From assembly GCF_048771995.1 (NCBI RefSeq), contig NC_133027.1:56605501-56669500 (forward strand): DNA of 64,000 bases. Reading direction: 5' to 3'. A program made the translations under genes and the position numbers. Within the stretch, counting starts at the first letter, position 1, and every line of letters begins with the position of its first letter. Below, piece after piece: positions 39,771-52,983 of this stretch. Under the pieces are notes generated by a model. It was given only the letters and a program-made list of their open reading frames with translations. It made no database searches and was not told the origin of the DNA. Source of the stretch: Taeniopygia guttata. Its lineage: Eukaryota > Chordata > Aves > Passeriformes > Estrildidae.

Positions 39771-40833
39771 TTACTCCTACTAAATGAATTGTAGAGGGCT
39801 TGAGTTTGATACTTTCACAGACTACAATCCTATTTTTAAGATACTGCCTTCTCAAAAAACCCCAATGTATTCTGCCTCCTGCGAGTCTGTATTTTTAAAT
39901 CATGTTGGTCAGATTAAGTGTAAACAATGTTTGTGCTTCAAAACAAACCTGCAGAAGAAACAACAGAATTAAGCACACATAGAAAACTCTCAGCTGGGAA
40001 ACACAAACTAATCCAGTCCACTTGCCTAAGAAGTACAGCCTGCAGGACCCACATCCTCACAAGTGCCAGCGTGTCCCACCTGCTCCAGCTGTTCACTTCC
40101 CTTACCCAACACCTGCTGGCACCAGCCCGGCTCTCCCTTGCCCTGGTAGTAGCAACCATTCCATGGGAACACAGACATGCCCCTGAGAAATAGCTTGGTT
40201 TGAGCATTTGTGACACAAAGATTTATCAACAATTCTGTGCTAGGGAGATTTTCTACATCCTAAAAATGTGGCCAGAAAGATTAAAGTAGACTCCAACTGT
40301 GAGTTAGGTTGTGATATGATAACACATTGCAGTGTGCTGATCCAAATAACTGTTTTTTGAAGGTACATATTTTCAATACTTGTTTTCATTTCCAAAGGAA
40401 GTTAGAATTTTCAAAGGTTCTCGTAATCCCTTGTTTAAAAAAGTGCTTGTTCAGAAATAAGGTGGGAACTGTATTGTGGAAATGGCTGCTAATACTCCAA
40501 CAAACATTTTAAATAATTAAAAACTGTTTTTCTTGGAGCACAACCCACTGAATCCTACACCACTAAATAAGAGGATTGTTCCCAGTGTTAAGGCCAAGCC
40601 TATGCCAACTAATGTTATCATATAAAAACACATACACAACAGTCCAGGAGCGTATTGATTTTTGCTGCAAAATCGAGTCAATAAATCAATGTGCAATGAC
40701 TATGCCGTTAGATAAGGCAACTTGAAATATAGAATGGCATTTTAATTATGAATATTAGTACTAATTACATTATTTGTGATTAACTGGCATTACAGAAATG
40801 AGCAGATGAAAGCTTGAAGGATCTGCAGTGAAA

Positions 40834-40953
40834 TTATGCTGAAGCTTGATCCGTACGTGGAGGGTCCTTTTCATACCACCTCCCATAGAGTGTTACAGTC
40901 AAAACTGGCTTTGATGTAGTATTCTGATTTATCAGACGTCCATCAGCTAGCAC
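40834..40953 (-). CDS. VNN1: Vanin copy 2, exon 7
   Basis: [20 protein letters not shown] to WYEKD and a short polar tail, TAA stop. An ATTAAA hexamer about 90 bases downstream (40,741-40,746) is a possible variant poly(A) signal. The encoded residues equal those of the copy 3 exon 7. Confidence 0.93.
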   Translation of the reverse strand: MLADGRLINQNTTSKPVLTVTLYGRWYEKDPPRTDQASA

Positions 40954-43900
40954 CTGGTTATGAAAAAATAAAATTAGCAAGAGCAGCTTTAAAGCAGTAC
41001 TATTGCATGGCAAACACAAAATCATATATTCAGTAATGTTGATCTAGTTGAGAGAGCGTCAATCTCAATTGGAGCTAGCAGGAAGTCTGAGAAAAACTAC
41101 ATTTCTGTCTTGAGGGACATCTTGTTCTAGAGGATTTGGGGGAACAGGGCAGAAGAGAATTGGCGAGCTGAGCTTACTGTTTGAATACAACCAGGAAAAT
41201 CAGGCAGAAATAAAGCTGCCTTGATCTTAAGGCAGAGGACAGAGGACTCTGGTAACAACTAAGCTGCTCTTGTAGTGGGTTTTTGACCGCTGATGTTTGA
41301 CAATCACAAGGGTGTCCCATTACCTTGAACTCCCCAGGGGCCAGCTGCACCCCACTGTACAACACTTCTGGGAAGACGTAGCTGGTGCCAAACGTGCCAC
41401 TGAGGGAGAACATCTCAAATTTGGTCTGAGCTGTCTCCATGGGCTGCCCACACGTGCTCAGGTTTGTGCTGGGGCACTTGAGCAGGGTGCAGATCTGCGG
41501 GGAGGCGGAGACAATGTATTTAGCAAGACAGTAACACCGGTAGGAAAGCCTTGTGTCATCAAAGCTCATGTGTGTAAGAGCAGGTGACAGTCACAGGATC
41601 ATTTTCATAATTCTTCGGTGACTCCTCTCCACTTGTACCTTAGTTTTTTACCCCTTGGTCTGATTGGGTGTATTCCAGACCTGCATTGCCTTAGTCTTAT
41701 AATTTAATAAATAATTTGTCTTTGACATAAGTCCAGCCAAAGCACCTTATTTCATATCTGAAACACAATCCTGTCCCTTCCACTAATTCTTTCAATTGCC
41801 AGTTCTCTTATTTGAAGCTTTCTTTCCCACATGTCTTAGAAGATGTGTTTGTGAATGGAAATTTTAGGCAAATGAAACAAAGTCTTCCACATCGGTACAT
41901 TATACAAATGCACATCCAGGTCCTCTTACTGCTATGCACATGTTGCTATTTGTACTTCATTAGATGGCCTGGTAATCCATGGGAAATCTGAATTTGATGT
42001 TCCCTGTCCAAATCCTAGTTAATATAGGCCAAGGAGTTAGCATATTTTTTTACAGTTTTGTGTTAGTAGTTGCAGCACATAAAGTAAGAATCACAAGGTT
42101 GCTTCCCTTTTGTCATGAGAGTTAATTATCCAGCTGATAAATGTTTATGGTCTTCATGAGGAAATATGAAATAGGGCTAGCACTCCTCTGATTCAGGAAT
42201 GATTTAAAGCATGTTGTCTGGTTTTGCTGATAGGTGATGGAGTTTTTCTACATGTCTGGTATTGGGGGATAGAATCATGTTTGCAAAAAATCAAAAGTAT
42301 TATTCATCAGCAAAAATGGTTTTGTGTTGAAATACAAATAAGCAGAGAAATAAGGAATATGTTCTGAGGAAATGAAAAAATATTGAGGGGAAAAAGGAAG
42401 AGTAGAAATTCCTGTATTCTCTAGAAATTTCAATACTGGCAGAGACTATCTGGCAACTTCCACAACCATTGAAATAAATTTTACAACCAAGCTCACCAAG
42501 AACTGAATTTATTCAAGCTACCTTCCTAGTATTAGATGAGCTGTTTTCTGGATAACACCTCCCCTCATATCCCGAGGTCTGTACTAGCTGGTACAAAATG
42601 GTGATGCTGAAAGACAGAAGTAACAAAAGTATAATCTGCTGGCACAGTAACTTAATTATGAAGGCAAAGGATGTTTCCAAATATGGCTTTAAACAAATTC
42701 AACAAGGAGGAAACTCACTGTCTTTCCAAATATTTGATTAAAAGAGGAAGAGAGGATATTCCCACTAAAAGTCATAAGCCATTTAAGTAAGCTTCATTGC
42801 TATAATTTGGATAATGACAAAAAAATTAACATCTCTGTCACCATAATTTATCAGAACATCTCATAAAGATATCTATGATCAACTGATTTTTGACATCATT
42901 CTTTGATGAAAATACAGTGAGACCACATCTAGAGTACTGTGCCCAGGCTCCTCAGCACAAGTAAGAAAAGGAGCTACTGGAGAGTGTCTGGCTGAGGCCA
43001 CAAAGACGATGAAGAGTCTGGAGCATCTCTCTTATGAGGAGAGATTGCAGGAGCTGGGCCAGTTAAGTCTAGAGAAGACTGAGGGGTCTTATCAATACAG
43101 ACAAATATCTCAAAGGTATGTGCCAAGAAGATGGTGCCAGGCTCTATTCAGTGGTGCCCAGCGACAGCATGAGGAGCAATGGCCATAAAAACACAAGAAG
43201 TTTCACCTCAACATGAGGAAGAACTTTTTTCACATTTAGGGTGGCAGAGCATCAGAACAGGCTGCCCAGGGAGGTCTTGGATTCTTTCTCTCTGGAGACA
43301 TTAAAAAGCCACCCACATGTGTTTCTGTGTAATCTGCTCTAGGTAATCTTGCCTTGGCAGGGGAATTGGACTATGTGATCTTCAGATATCCCTTTCAATC
43401 CTAACTATTCTGTGATTCTATAATACAGAGCAGATTCAGAACACTTACTGCAGATATTCACAGAAGAGAACCTAAATTTAGCCAATATTGCACACCTCTA
43501 AAAACAGTGAGTGCACTCTGGGCATTTAAAAGAGGTTTAGAGACCTCTTTAGTGCATTTGTTGGATTTGAAGGCAAACAGGCTTGGAAGTTTTAGCAACT
43601 TCTTTCTGTTACTAACAAAAGGTGCACTACGATTCCAGCATAGAAAAGAGACATTGTCTTCACTTTTACCACCACAGAGCTAAAGGTTTCTTCCTGTAAA
43701 TAGGCTTCCTAAAGTAAGTAACCCCCTCCAAAAAATTACCTGCAGATAGTACTGTCCTTCAATAACATGAAGGCCATCAAAAGCACCCAGCACATAAACT
43801 TCATCATCTCTTTTCTCTGCCATCTTGTAGCTCAAGTGACAGCAGAGGTCTTTTTGGCAGACAGTAAGATTCCCCCCAGGCTCAGTGAGCGCCGTGAAAG

Positions 43901-46900
43901 TAAAGAGGTCTTCAAAGATGATTCCCGTGAATTCATGGTCATTCTGTGAGAATCTTTCAACACTCAAAGCATATGAGTTCCAGCTGACAGCAGGCGGGGA
44001 GGCAGGAGAAAGACGAGGGTGTGCATCTAGTTCAGCAATGAGGAGGTGGCCATCTTCTGTTTTCATGTTGTAGGAGTATGTTCTGGCTCCAGCTGGTGCA
44101 TAAATGCCACTCCCTGTGGAGAGCACAATAGTCAGCCCAAGAAGAATTTAAAAAATCATGTTATCCTTCTAACTGTCTCTACTGATAGCTTATCCACTAT
44201 TCTACAGAAATTACAGTAACTCAGTACACAGAGCTCATGCTTTGGCAAAGAATAGCATTTATTCCCTTAAATAAGGTCTTCTCAGTGTAGCCAGAAGCAG
44301 AGTATGTTTGTTTTTTTATGTTATGTTATATTTATGGCCTCCTCAGTTCTCTTTTCTCCTGTATGCAATGGAGCTGATAGCTACTTTTTTTCTTGGCTGA
44401 TTGATGTGAAAGGACCAGCTACTGGTTGAGACAATCCAAAACACAATGCAGGCAACTATCACAGGCCTGTCCATGAACAGAAGCAGACAGCAATTGTCCA
44501 GCCCCCTTTACACTGGCTGCAAACTCCTCCCCTCATGGGTGATTCACATCTGACCAGCACCAAGCAACAGAGGGAAGTCAAAGGTCTGTCACACCCATCA
44601 CTGCAGAAGCCTGTCGGGCATTTCACATGAAAAGTCTCAAAACAATACTGTGGTTGCACAGTTCAGTGAAGATACTGGTGTAACTGAAATATACTATTCT
44701 GTAAGCTGAGGTCTAAAAAAATCAATGCTACATTCTAAAATGAAGATATGGACATCTTAGCAGTGTTACTACAACAGGCCTGAACATGTGTTTTTAATGG
44801 TTTTCTATAACAGATATAAAAATAAATATCTAATTTGTCAGAATAAATGTAGCCACATACATGGTTTATGAGTATATTCACAGTTTGGCATTCAATCATA
44901 GACTTAGAAGTGCAGACGGAAAGAGCCTTAAAAACCACAACAATTTCTGTTCAGGTATAAGGGCAGTGACCTATGACTTATTTACAGCCATTAAAAGAAA
45001 AGATAATCCTAAGAAGCTAGGGAAAATAAAACACTACAAGTTTTGTTATGTCTTTATGAAACCAATAGGGACAGGATCCATCAGCATTGAAATTTGGCGA
45101 CTAGACTCTTCACCTTTCAGAGAAATACATTATATTCCTCTGCAAAATAACTTTGTAGAATGGGGAATAAGAGATTCATGGTTATAAAGATTCTTGCACA
45201 GAGTGAAAATTAAGTTACCTGTCATTTCCATGCTAGTGTTGTGAGTATTGGCAGCTAAGACATTGACACGCATGCCCATAGCCCAAGCAGAGTGAAACTC
45301 AATTGCAGTCAGAAAGGGCAGGACATTCATCCAAGCTGTTGGGAAGAGCACGGTGTCCACCTGCATCTTGCTCACCAGGACTACAGCAGGCTCATAGAAA
45401 AGGATGTCAAAGCAAGTGAAAATGCCAAACTTTCCAAAAGGAGTCTCAAAGGTGACAGCTTCTGGCTCTTTTGGATAATTAAACTGATTTTCTCCTAGGA
45501 AGAGGTTATACTGTAGGGGAAGGAAAATAGAGAAACCAGTTAGAGGCACTTACTAACCATGTGTCTTGGAGTCATTCCCTAAAACTGTTCAGAAGACTAA
45601 ATAAAATTTTTGACCTGTGTTGGAAGCCCTCACAGGTAGGAAATCTGGCTAATATTATATTTTCATTGTACCCAAAATATGGAACACATATTACATATTG
45701 CCCTGGCATCTAGCTAGGAAAGCAGCCAGCTGCCTTCAGGTCTGTTGGTGTCATCTCCGTAAGAATAATCTCTCCACTCCCCCCACCTAGTTTATATTTC
45801 TGGCAACCCAAATGCAACCAGAAGAGAAATAGTAATGTAAGAGAAGTGTGGGGGATCTGGTGCCAAGAGACAAAATTGGTGACTTTGGTGTGGACGTGCC
45901 CAGAAGCACTGAAAGTACGGAGCACCAGCAGGAAGCACAGGACAGTATTTGGGATACTGCAGAGCAGGAGACAAAGGCTGTGCTGATGGGGGAAAGGCAG
46001 ATGATCTCAGCCAACAGAAAAACTGAAGTTTGTGATGCTCTCAGCTTTCCAACATTTTCCTTCTTCCTTCACATATATATTTATTAAGAGTCCTTTATAA
46101 ATGTCCAGGTGGTCTGAAAGTAAATATGGACACCACACCAGAAAAGAAGTTCAAGTTTACTTAACTTGTAATTCAGCACATGAGCCATAGCAGGCTGGGG
46201 GACAGATTTGTATTATCAGTGTTTCACTCACCCAGTTTTCTCACAAATAGATATCTTGGCATTGTCTCTAAACAACCAGATGAAATACTGGGCCCAAAGC
46301 ACATTAAATAAACTGACTTCACTCTACCCACATTGACATGATATCTGGCACACAATTCATAAACAGCTTTGATGGAACTTGCAGGTAGGCACATAATAGT
46401 GAAAGAGGAACTTCCATTTGGTGCAAATGTTTCAATATCCTTATCTCTTTTTACACCCATCATTTTTGTCCAAAAAATTCCCATTGTGCAAAAACTGTGC
46501 CAAAACAGCATCAGAAAAAATGATCCTGCCTCTCTGAAATCAGACTGCTCATCTACCATGAAATAGATGTGAACATTGAAATCCAGGAACACGAAGTGGT
46601 AATCTGGTGAAAAGCTGGCACTGAAAACTGAAGCTGCTCAAGTAGCAGAATTTGCAGTAGTAGCAAGCTAATGAACTGAGGAAGTCAACCAAAACCATAT
46701 GCCATTAAAATGCACCACAACAATCATTTTTCATTCAAGTCTGTTTTAAGAAACATGACAGCAAATGCAAATTTGTCATTGATGCTTCATAGCAAGAGAG
46801 ATATTCTTTTAAATTATAAAGAAAAACAAAACTCTGCCAGTGGACAATGACTGGCATCTAATTCTCTTCCCAAACTGAGACATTTTGGAAGTAGTGGAAA

Positions 46901-49279
46901 ATTAATTTCTGTCTCTCCAAGACCACTTTACCTTATGGTACCGAGCCACCAGTTTCCCCTGTGCGTCAAAGACGACATCTGTATTGTACTGGTAGCGACC
47001 GTCCCTGGGGCAGCTGGGATCGCTGGAGTCACACGGCTTCTTGTCCCCGATATTTGCAACCACATAGATGGAGTTATTTCTGGCCATGCAGCTGAGTCGT
47101 TCCTGCACTGGTGCTGGACCAAATCTATGGCATTTTAGGGAAGGAGAAAAACAAAATTAACAAAACCTGTGCTGTCAGTGGTGTCCATTTCCAGAGTACT
47201 TGAGGTCACACCAGCAGCATCTCCAACCCTGCAGCCATGGCAGATACACAGAGTTGCTGCAGTGCTTCTTCAGATTGCTTCTTGCACCTTGGGGTAGTCC
47301 CTGGAGACCTCTGGTCTCTGCAGGGACATGCCTGCCAGTCCCCTTCAGTATCTGGAATATGCTCTGCAGTAAACTGGTAATCCTCAGGCTGGGAAAGGGC
47401 AGGAGAGCAATCTCTGGGCAGAGGAAGACACTAGCTTGGTGTCACACAAGCAGATATTTTAGCATCAGGAATACTGGCACCTGAGGACTGCAGCTCTGGA
47501 TCCTTGGGACACTAAGCAGGGTTGAGCTGTGGGATCATGCAGATTATATGGTTAAGGCAATTCAGCAATTCATTTCCTCCCATAGACAGGAGTACACAGA
47601 CCTGTAACCATGGCATGAAGAACAGTAGGTTATTAATTTCGAGATATGACAGGGCCCATGTACCAGAAAGTGGCAGCACCTCTGAAGCATCCATACCAGG
47701 CCATAAAAAGAGCAGCCATTCATTCCCCTTTGTAGTGTGGCAATGCCTACGGCTGTGATGGGTGTAAAAAGGAGGACCTCCATGCAAGATTCATATACAG
47801 CACCAGGAATAAGGCATGCCAGACACTGATGGCAAGGATTATATTCTCAAAATACACTAATGAAACTCCTGATTTGGAACAGTGAGGAGGGACTCAGATC
47901 ACCTCTGCTAAACCTGTGTGATACACTAGAATAAAGACCTGCTTAGACACACTGCTACCCCATGCTCCACCTTCAATGAAAGACTGTATACTTTAGCTAC
48001 TTACATCTCAACAAAAAGTTGCACATCTTGTGCAACTGTGACTCTTCTTCTTGGAAGCATTGAGTTATTATATGCTCACAGATACAATAACCTGCTCCTT
48101 ATCAAGCAGGTGCAGAAAGCCATGGTGAAAAGGGCAGACCACAGTTGTAGTTCCATAGCTGAACACCTATTGCAAGCTGTAGGAGTCTGAAGTCCAGTGC
48201 TCACCTATAGCTTAGTTTGTCACTGCTGGAATATGCTGCCTGAATGACAGATCATGTTCTACAACACAGAGACTCCAGCAATTCAGACTATCTCTTACCT
48301 TAATTGTGGAAAACCAAGATTAAAAGTTCCTGTGTTTTTATAATTTAGAAGTTTGGACTTTATTTACTGACTTCATCACCTCTTGCTCAGAGACTACTTC
48401 TTGTCCACAAAAATGGTTTGTGTGCTTTTGTTTCAACATGTCTTTTGTAAAACACAAACTAACAAAAAAATCAAATAAATACTACTGTTAATAATTTAGA
48501 GTCAGTTCTATTCAAAATAGTGTGGAAAAATTGAAAGCAGAATGAGAAGCAGGATATTCAAAAAAAGACATTTCCTCAACCCTTAGTAATCCAAATTCTG
48601 TATGTTGTTTGAATTTCTCTTAAAAGTGTTTAATTTAAAAAAATCTTAATGTTTCCCTCATCAATTAGTCATGGACATGCTATATATTTAGCCATTTAAC
48701 TTCCTTCATACTCAATTTTAATTTAAACTTGTATCAGAGGTGTTAGCAGTTCTTAGTCATTTAATGTGAACTGCTCAAGGCTCCATGAGATAACAGGTTG
48801 AAATCACCTAAACCATTGCAGAAGGAATCACCTTGAGGGGTCAGTGCAGGGAATCCAATTCACCACTGGATCAGGGATATCCTCCAGGTAGGGGTAGATG
48901 GATTCTCTTGTGAATCGCCAGCCATAGATGCCGTCTTCAGGAGTCACAATGATGTGGGCACCCTGTCACAACAAGCTCCATTTAAAGGTCACCCATCAAC
49001 AGACAACCAGGAGGGTCAGCAGGAGCAGAAAACACTGATGGACAACCCTCATGGTAGCCCTCGTACCTGCTGGGCAGCTTCCTTAATGGCTCCTTCCAAG
49101 ACATCCATGTTTTTGTCCATCAGGGCCAAAGCATCGCTGGGAGAAACGGGCTCCTGGGTGGGATGTGGCAGGATGACGGCGTGCTCGTAGACGGCTGCCA
49201 TGAAGGTGTCGGAGGCAAGGGCCTGAAGGGCTGCCAGTGCAAACACCACAGCGAGCAGGAGAGCCTGGGAAGGGAGCAT
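40834..49279 (-). CDS. VNN1: Vanin copy 2: pantetheinase, 7 coding exons, intact
   Basis: Exons (5' to 3'): 49,067-49,279; 48,832-48,962; 46,932-47,124; 45,219-45,510; 43,740-44,113; 41,324-41,494; 40,834-40,953. Each exon has exactly the same length as in copy 1 and all junctions are GT-AG, giving 497 residues. Signal peptide 1-23; catalytic triad Glu80, Lys179, Cys212; vanin C-terminal domain with [14 protein letters not shown] and VLGAFDGLH. In exon 5 it is closer to human VNN1 ([30 protein letters not shown]) than copy 1 is. The predicted product is a secreted enzyme making pantothenate and cysteamine. The C-terminus ends [18 protein letters not shown] with no hydrophobic GPI tail. Its large intron 5 (2.2 kb) holds a CR1. 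Its last two exons lie inside the 3.4-kb duplicated block. Confidence 0.93.
41324..41494 (-). CDS. VNN1: Vanin copy 2, exon 6
   Basis: [19 protein letters not shown] to LAPGEFK. Donor AAG|GTAATG is intact, in contrast to the copy 3 version. Confidence 0.95.
42915..43424 (+). mobile_element. CR1 LINE fragment in intron 5 of vanin copy 2
   Basis: Plus-strand CR1 3' part: ACATCTAGAGTACTGTG, GGAGCATCTCTCTTATGAGGAG, CAGTGGTGCCCAG, CTCAACATGAGGAAGAACTT, GAACAGGCTGCCCAGGGAGG and TAATCTGCTCTAGG, with terminal CTATTCTGTGATTCTATA. It is 5'-truncated and antisense to the host gene. It accounts for part of the large intron that copy 1 lacks. Confidence 0.95.
43740..44113 (-). CDS. VNN1: Vanin copy 2, exon 5
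   Basis: [10 protein letters not shown] to [13 protein letters not shown] and YYLQ. 374 nt. Strongly different from copy 1 exon 5 and therefore outside the converted tracts. Confidence 0.95.
45219..45510 (-). CDS. VNN1: Vanin copy 2, exon 4 (nucleophile Cys212)
   Basis: [28 protein letters not shown] and [10 protein letters not shown]. The start (LGENQFN) is more like mammalian VNN1 than the copy 1 version. The centre is shared with copy 1. Confidence 0.95.
45640..46045 (+). mobile_element. Possible endogenous retrovirus remnant (fossil) in intron 3 of vanin copy 2
   Basis: A stretch around 45,700-45,800 looks like the end of an LTR, followed by a TTTATATTTCTGGCAACCC-like leader and a purine-rich region. 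No coding part is recognised. Small and old if real. The assignment rests on general resemblance only. Confidence 0.2.
46932..47124 (-). CDS. VNN1: Vanin copy 2, exon 3 (catalytic Lys179)
   Basis: [18 protein letters not shown] to ARYHK. The exon is almost identical to copy 1 but the introns on both sides are unrelated beyond the splice sites. Confidence 0.95.
47125..48740. other. Intron 2 of vanin copy 2
   Basis: About 1.7 kb between exons 3 and 2, with no recognisable gene. The corresponding intron in copy 1 is about 1.05 kb and unrelated except near exon 2. The extra DNA includes a moderately GC-rich part around 47.2-47.8 kb of unknown origin. Confidence 0.5.
48832..48962 (-). CDS. VNN1: Vanin copy 2, exon 2 (catalytic Glu80)
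   Basis: [15 protein letters not shown] segment with the catalytic glutamate. Nearly identical to copy 1, including intron 1 and about 80 bases of intron 2. Confidence 0.95.
49067..49279 (-). CDS. VNN1: Vanin copy 2, exon 1 (residues 1-71)
   Basis: Same signal peptide as copy 1, with Met27 for Ile and Gln70 for Lys. It ends on CAG before GTACGA. Confidence 0.95.
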
Positions 49280-49706
49280 GGCTGCAGCCTCTCAGCTCCT
49301 AGAGTGCTCTGGACAAACAGTGCAAAAGAAAAATGCAGAGAGAAGAGAAGGGGGACAAAGTCTACTTTGAAAGAGGGAGGAATGAACTGCAGGTCTGTTA
49401 AAGTATTACTTTGGAACCAAGTGTGAGATATAAGAAAGTACTGCAGTACACAAAAAGGATGTCACTACTGAACAAAACAAAAATGCTGGGCAATGACAAC
49501 ACTAATGGGGCCAGTAAAAAAAAAAAAAAAATCAATAAAAAAAATCTAGAAAGAACAGTTCAATTTTTTTTTGTTATACTCTCCTCTATCACTGATAACA
49601 GCAAGACTATTTATCTGTGTAGGCTCAACTGATACCAAGGTGGATATTGCCATGTGTGGAGCTAGACTTCCGTGAATTTTGAGTGGCAAAACTCAGAGTA
49701 ATTAAA
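49280..49706. promoter_or_regulatory. Upstream region of vanin copy 2
   Basis: Only about 430 bases separate the ATG from the edge of the duplicated block B. On the minus strand a long pyrimidine tract ends in GTCCAG about 35 bases above the ATG, suggesting a 5' UTR splice acceptor, so the promoter may lie within or beyond block B. An A-run sits at about 49,517-49,531. Confidence 0.35.
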
Positions 49707-50609
49707 ACTTCTTTATTCTAACATCTTCATATTCCTCAATTCCTGTGCTATGTGTCAGTATGCGCAGTTTGCATCTGAGTTTCTCTAAACCAAAGAAATT
49801 GCATTAGCATCTCACTGTACTTAGATGTCATGTACCCAGCGTGCCAACAACAGAATTGTCCCTTGAATTTATCCCAGTGTCTCTTCCAGTCACTTCTGTT
49901 TAGCTAAGCATCACTTTCCAACAGCCTTTCACCAGAAAACATGAACCTGGATAGAATTTTTCCTCTGAAAAAAAGCATGTAAGTACCTCATTGCCTGTCT
50001 CTCACTAGCCTGAAGCAAAAGAGCAGGTTAGTTCACCAGGTGCAGTAACATGCCTGCTCCTCTGCACACTTTTTTGTCCACAGAAAGCTGCAGTGTGTTG
50101 AGAGGCCTTCAATTTAATCTTCAACTCATTTCAAATCCATTTGTTCCAATGACATTTTCCATTTTTGACCTTCTAGTCTTTGCAGTATTCTCATTTGAAA
50201 AAGGCTATGTGAGCAGTGGGAACAGGCTGGCAGCTTTCAGCTACAGCAGACTGTCACTGTAGAGCTGGTTCAGAAAACACAGACCAGCAGATGAATGCAG
50301 ATACCAAAGAGTTCTCTCACAGAGTAGTGCTGACTGAGGGTTTCAATCACTAGGAACTTGGATTTTTATCTATTATAGTTCATCCCTAAGTACTTCTCTA
50401 CACACATGACTAGATGCAGCATGCTCATTCAGTAGCCTTAAAGACAAGCCTTTTAAAGGCTGCAGTAGGGATCTCGGTGATACTTGAACTAAGGTAGCTT
50501 GGAAGCCTTCCTCCCTCTCTGCCTCACGTTTTTACCGCATGAAACATAGGTTGAGTCACATTAAGCACAATCAGACATCAGTGTGAAAGAGGAAGCAGCA
50601 AATGCTCCC

Positions 50610-51385
50610 TTGTTTAGCAATAGTGAGGACATCAGCCGGAAAGGTGACTGCCCTGCCAGGGCTGAGCAGAAATGTTTACAAGTGCACTGCTTGGAGAATG
50701 CCCAGCAGAATTCAAGTCCCACTGCCGGGACAAGGCGCAGTGGAATTCTCCCTGTTTGCCTCTGTTCCAGCAGGCACCGCTCCCTATTTCCTGCGGAGCT
50801 GGGAGCTCTCCCAGGAGCAAGGGACTGATACCAGGTAAACAAACAAATCCACCGAATAAAATGAAGAAAACTGCAGTGGTCCGGACTCTACGTGGCAGCG
50901 GACAATGTAAAGGGAAACTTATTTAGAGGTCCGCCTACTTTCCACATTTCTCTCCTCCCAATCCACTCTTCCCACCCCTGCACCCTTCCCTATCGCTGCT
51001 ACCGTCTCATGGTTGGGCTACATGAGGACTTACTTTGGGAAGCAGAATGCCATTTGGTGCTAAATCAGCTTAGCTGTAGAGGGAGTCTGTGGTCAGACTG
51101 TGTTCCGGCTTCTTTCCTTGCGCTTAGCCAGAGGAGAGCGTGAGGAAGGCTGCTGCGCATCCCAAGGGTTAACCGTGCCTGGAGAAGGCTGTGAAAGGTC
51201 GCTGGGGCGGCCACGCAATCCCTGCCGAGCCCTGAGTCCATTTGAGCAGAGTCAGGAAGCCAGAGGCGCTCACTTCTGGCAACAGCACGCAGTTATTTAT
51301 CTCCCTTGTGCCGTAACAGGACAGCTTTTCCTAGGGCGCAGGTAGAGATTTAAAGACACAGTGCTTTTCCTCCCCGCATGTTTCC
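50610..51385. promoter_or_regulatory. CpG-rich island (copy B), no assigned gene
   Basis: The duplicate of the island at 38,990-39,770, retaining nearly all its CpGs. It lies 1.1-1.9 kb beyond the 3' end of copy 3 and 1.3-2.1 kb upstream of the copy 2 ATG, so here it could act as a promoter for copy 2, if copy 2 has a 5' UTR exon. Inference only. Confidence 0.45.
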
Positions 51386-51683
51386 CATTACTCCTACTAA
51401 ATGAATTGTAGAGGGCTTGAGTTTGATATTTTCACAGACTACAATCCTATTTTTAAAATACTGCCTTGTGAAAAACCCCAGTGTATTTTGCCTCCTGCGA
51501 GTCTGTATTTTTTTATTGACGTTGCTCAGATTAAGTTTAAAAAATGTTTGTGTTTCAAAACAAACCTGCAGAAGAAACAACAGAATTATCCACACATAGA
51601 AAACTCTCAGCTGGGAAACACAAAGTAATCCAGTCCACTTGCCTAAGAAGTACAGCGAACAGGACCCACATCCTCACACGTGC

Positions 51684-51721
51684 CAGCGTGTCCCACCTGC
51701 TCCAGCGTGTCCCACCTGCTC
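51684..51721. repeat. 19-bp tandem duplication
   Basis: The unit cagcgtgtcccacctgctc is present twice in block B and once in block A (near 40,067), so it arose after the block duplication. Confidence 0.85.
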
Positions 51722-52499
51722 CAGCTGTTCACTTCCCTCACCCAACACCAGCTGGCACCAGCCCAGCTCTCTCTTGCCCTGGTAGCAGCAACCATTCCAT
51801 GGGAACACAGACATGCCCCTGAGAAATTGCTTGGTTTGAGCATTTGTGACACAAAGATTTATCAACAATTCTGTGCTAGGGAGATTTTCTACATCCTAAA
51901 AATGTGGCCAGAAAGATTAAAGTAGACTCCAACTGTGAGTTAGGTTGTGATATGATAACACATTGCAGTGTGCTGAGCTGAATAACTGTTTTTTGAAGGT
52001 ACATATTTTCAATACTTGTTTTCGTTTTCAAAGGAAATTAGAATTTTCAAAGGTTGTGGTAATCTCTTGTTTACAAAAGTGCCTGTGCAGCAATGGGGTG
52101 TGAACAGCATTGTGAAAATGGCTGCTAGTACTCCAACAAAAATTTCAAATAATTAAAAACTGATTTTATTGGGGCACAACCCTACTGATTTGTACACCAC
52201 TAAAGTCCGAGGAATTTATTTTCTATTATTTCCAGTGTCAAGGCCAAGCCTATATCAACCAATGTTATCATATAGAACTACACAACACTCCAGGAGCGTA
52301 TTGATTTTTGCTGCAAAATCAAGTCAATAAATCAATGTGCAATGACTATGCTGTTAGATAAGGCAAATTGAGGAACAGAATGCTGTTATAATTAGAAATA
52401 TTAGTATTAATTAACATGTTTAGTATTAATTAGCATCATTTTTGATTAATTGGCATTACAGAAGTGAGCAGATCAAAGCTTGAAGGATCTACAGTGAAG

Positions 52500-52619
52500 T
52501 CATGCTGAAGCTTGATCCGTGCGTGGAGGGTCCTTTTCATACCACCTCCCATAGAGTGTTACAGTCAAAACTGGCTTTGATGTAGTATTCTGATTTATCA
52601 GACGTCCATCAGCTAACAC
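52500..52619 (-). pseudogene. Vanin copy 3, exon 7 equivalent (undamaged)
   Basis: Encodes the same 39 residues as copy 2 exon 7, with TGA instead of TAA as stop. It is undamaged only because block B is recent; the gene as a whole is dead. Confidence 0.85.
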
Positions 52620-52983
52620 CTGGTTATGAAAAAATAAAATTAGCAAGAGCAGCTTTAAAGCAGTACTATTGTATGGCAAACACAAAATCATATATTCAGT
52701 AATGTTGATCTAGTTGAGAGAGCTTCAATCTCAATTGGAGCTAGCAGGAAGTCTGAGAAAAACTACATTTCTGTCTTGAGGGAGATCTTGTTCTAGAGGA
52801 TTTGGGGGAACAAGGCAGAAGAGAATCGGCGAGGTGAGCTTACTGTTTGAATACAACCAGGAAAATCAGGCAGAAATAAAGCTGCCTTGATCTTAAGGCA
52901 GAGGACAGAGGACTCTGGTAACAACTAAGTTGCTCTTGTTTTTTGACCACTGATGTCTGACAATCACAAGGGTGTCCCATTAT

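Larger units (their letters stand above)
38088..41500. repeat. Segmental duplication, block A (3.4 kb)
   Basis: This block recurs at 49,707-53,142 in the same orientation, about 11.6 kb away, with only scattered substitutions and small indels. It holds exons 6 and 7 of vanin copy 2, the intron between them, and about 2.7 kb of 3' flank including a CpG-rich island. On the left the match begins at cttctttattct. On the right it stops at the start of exon 6. Confidence 0.9.
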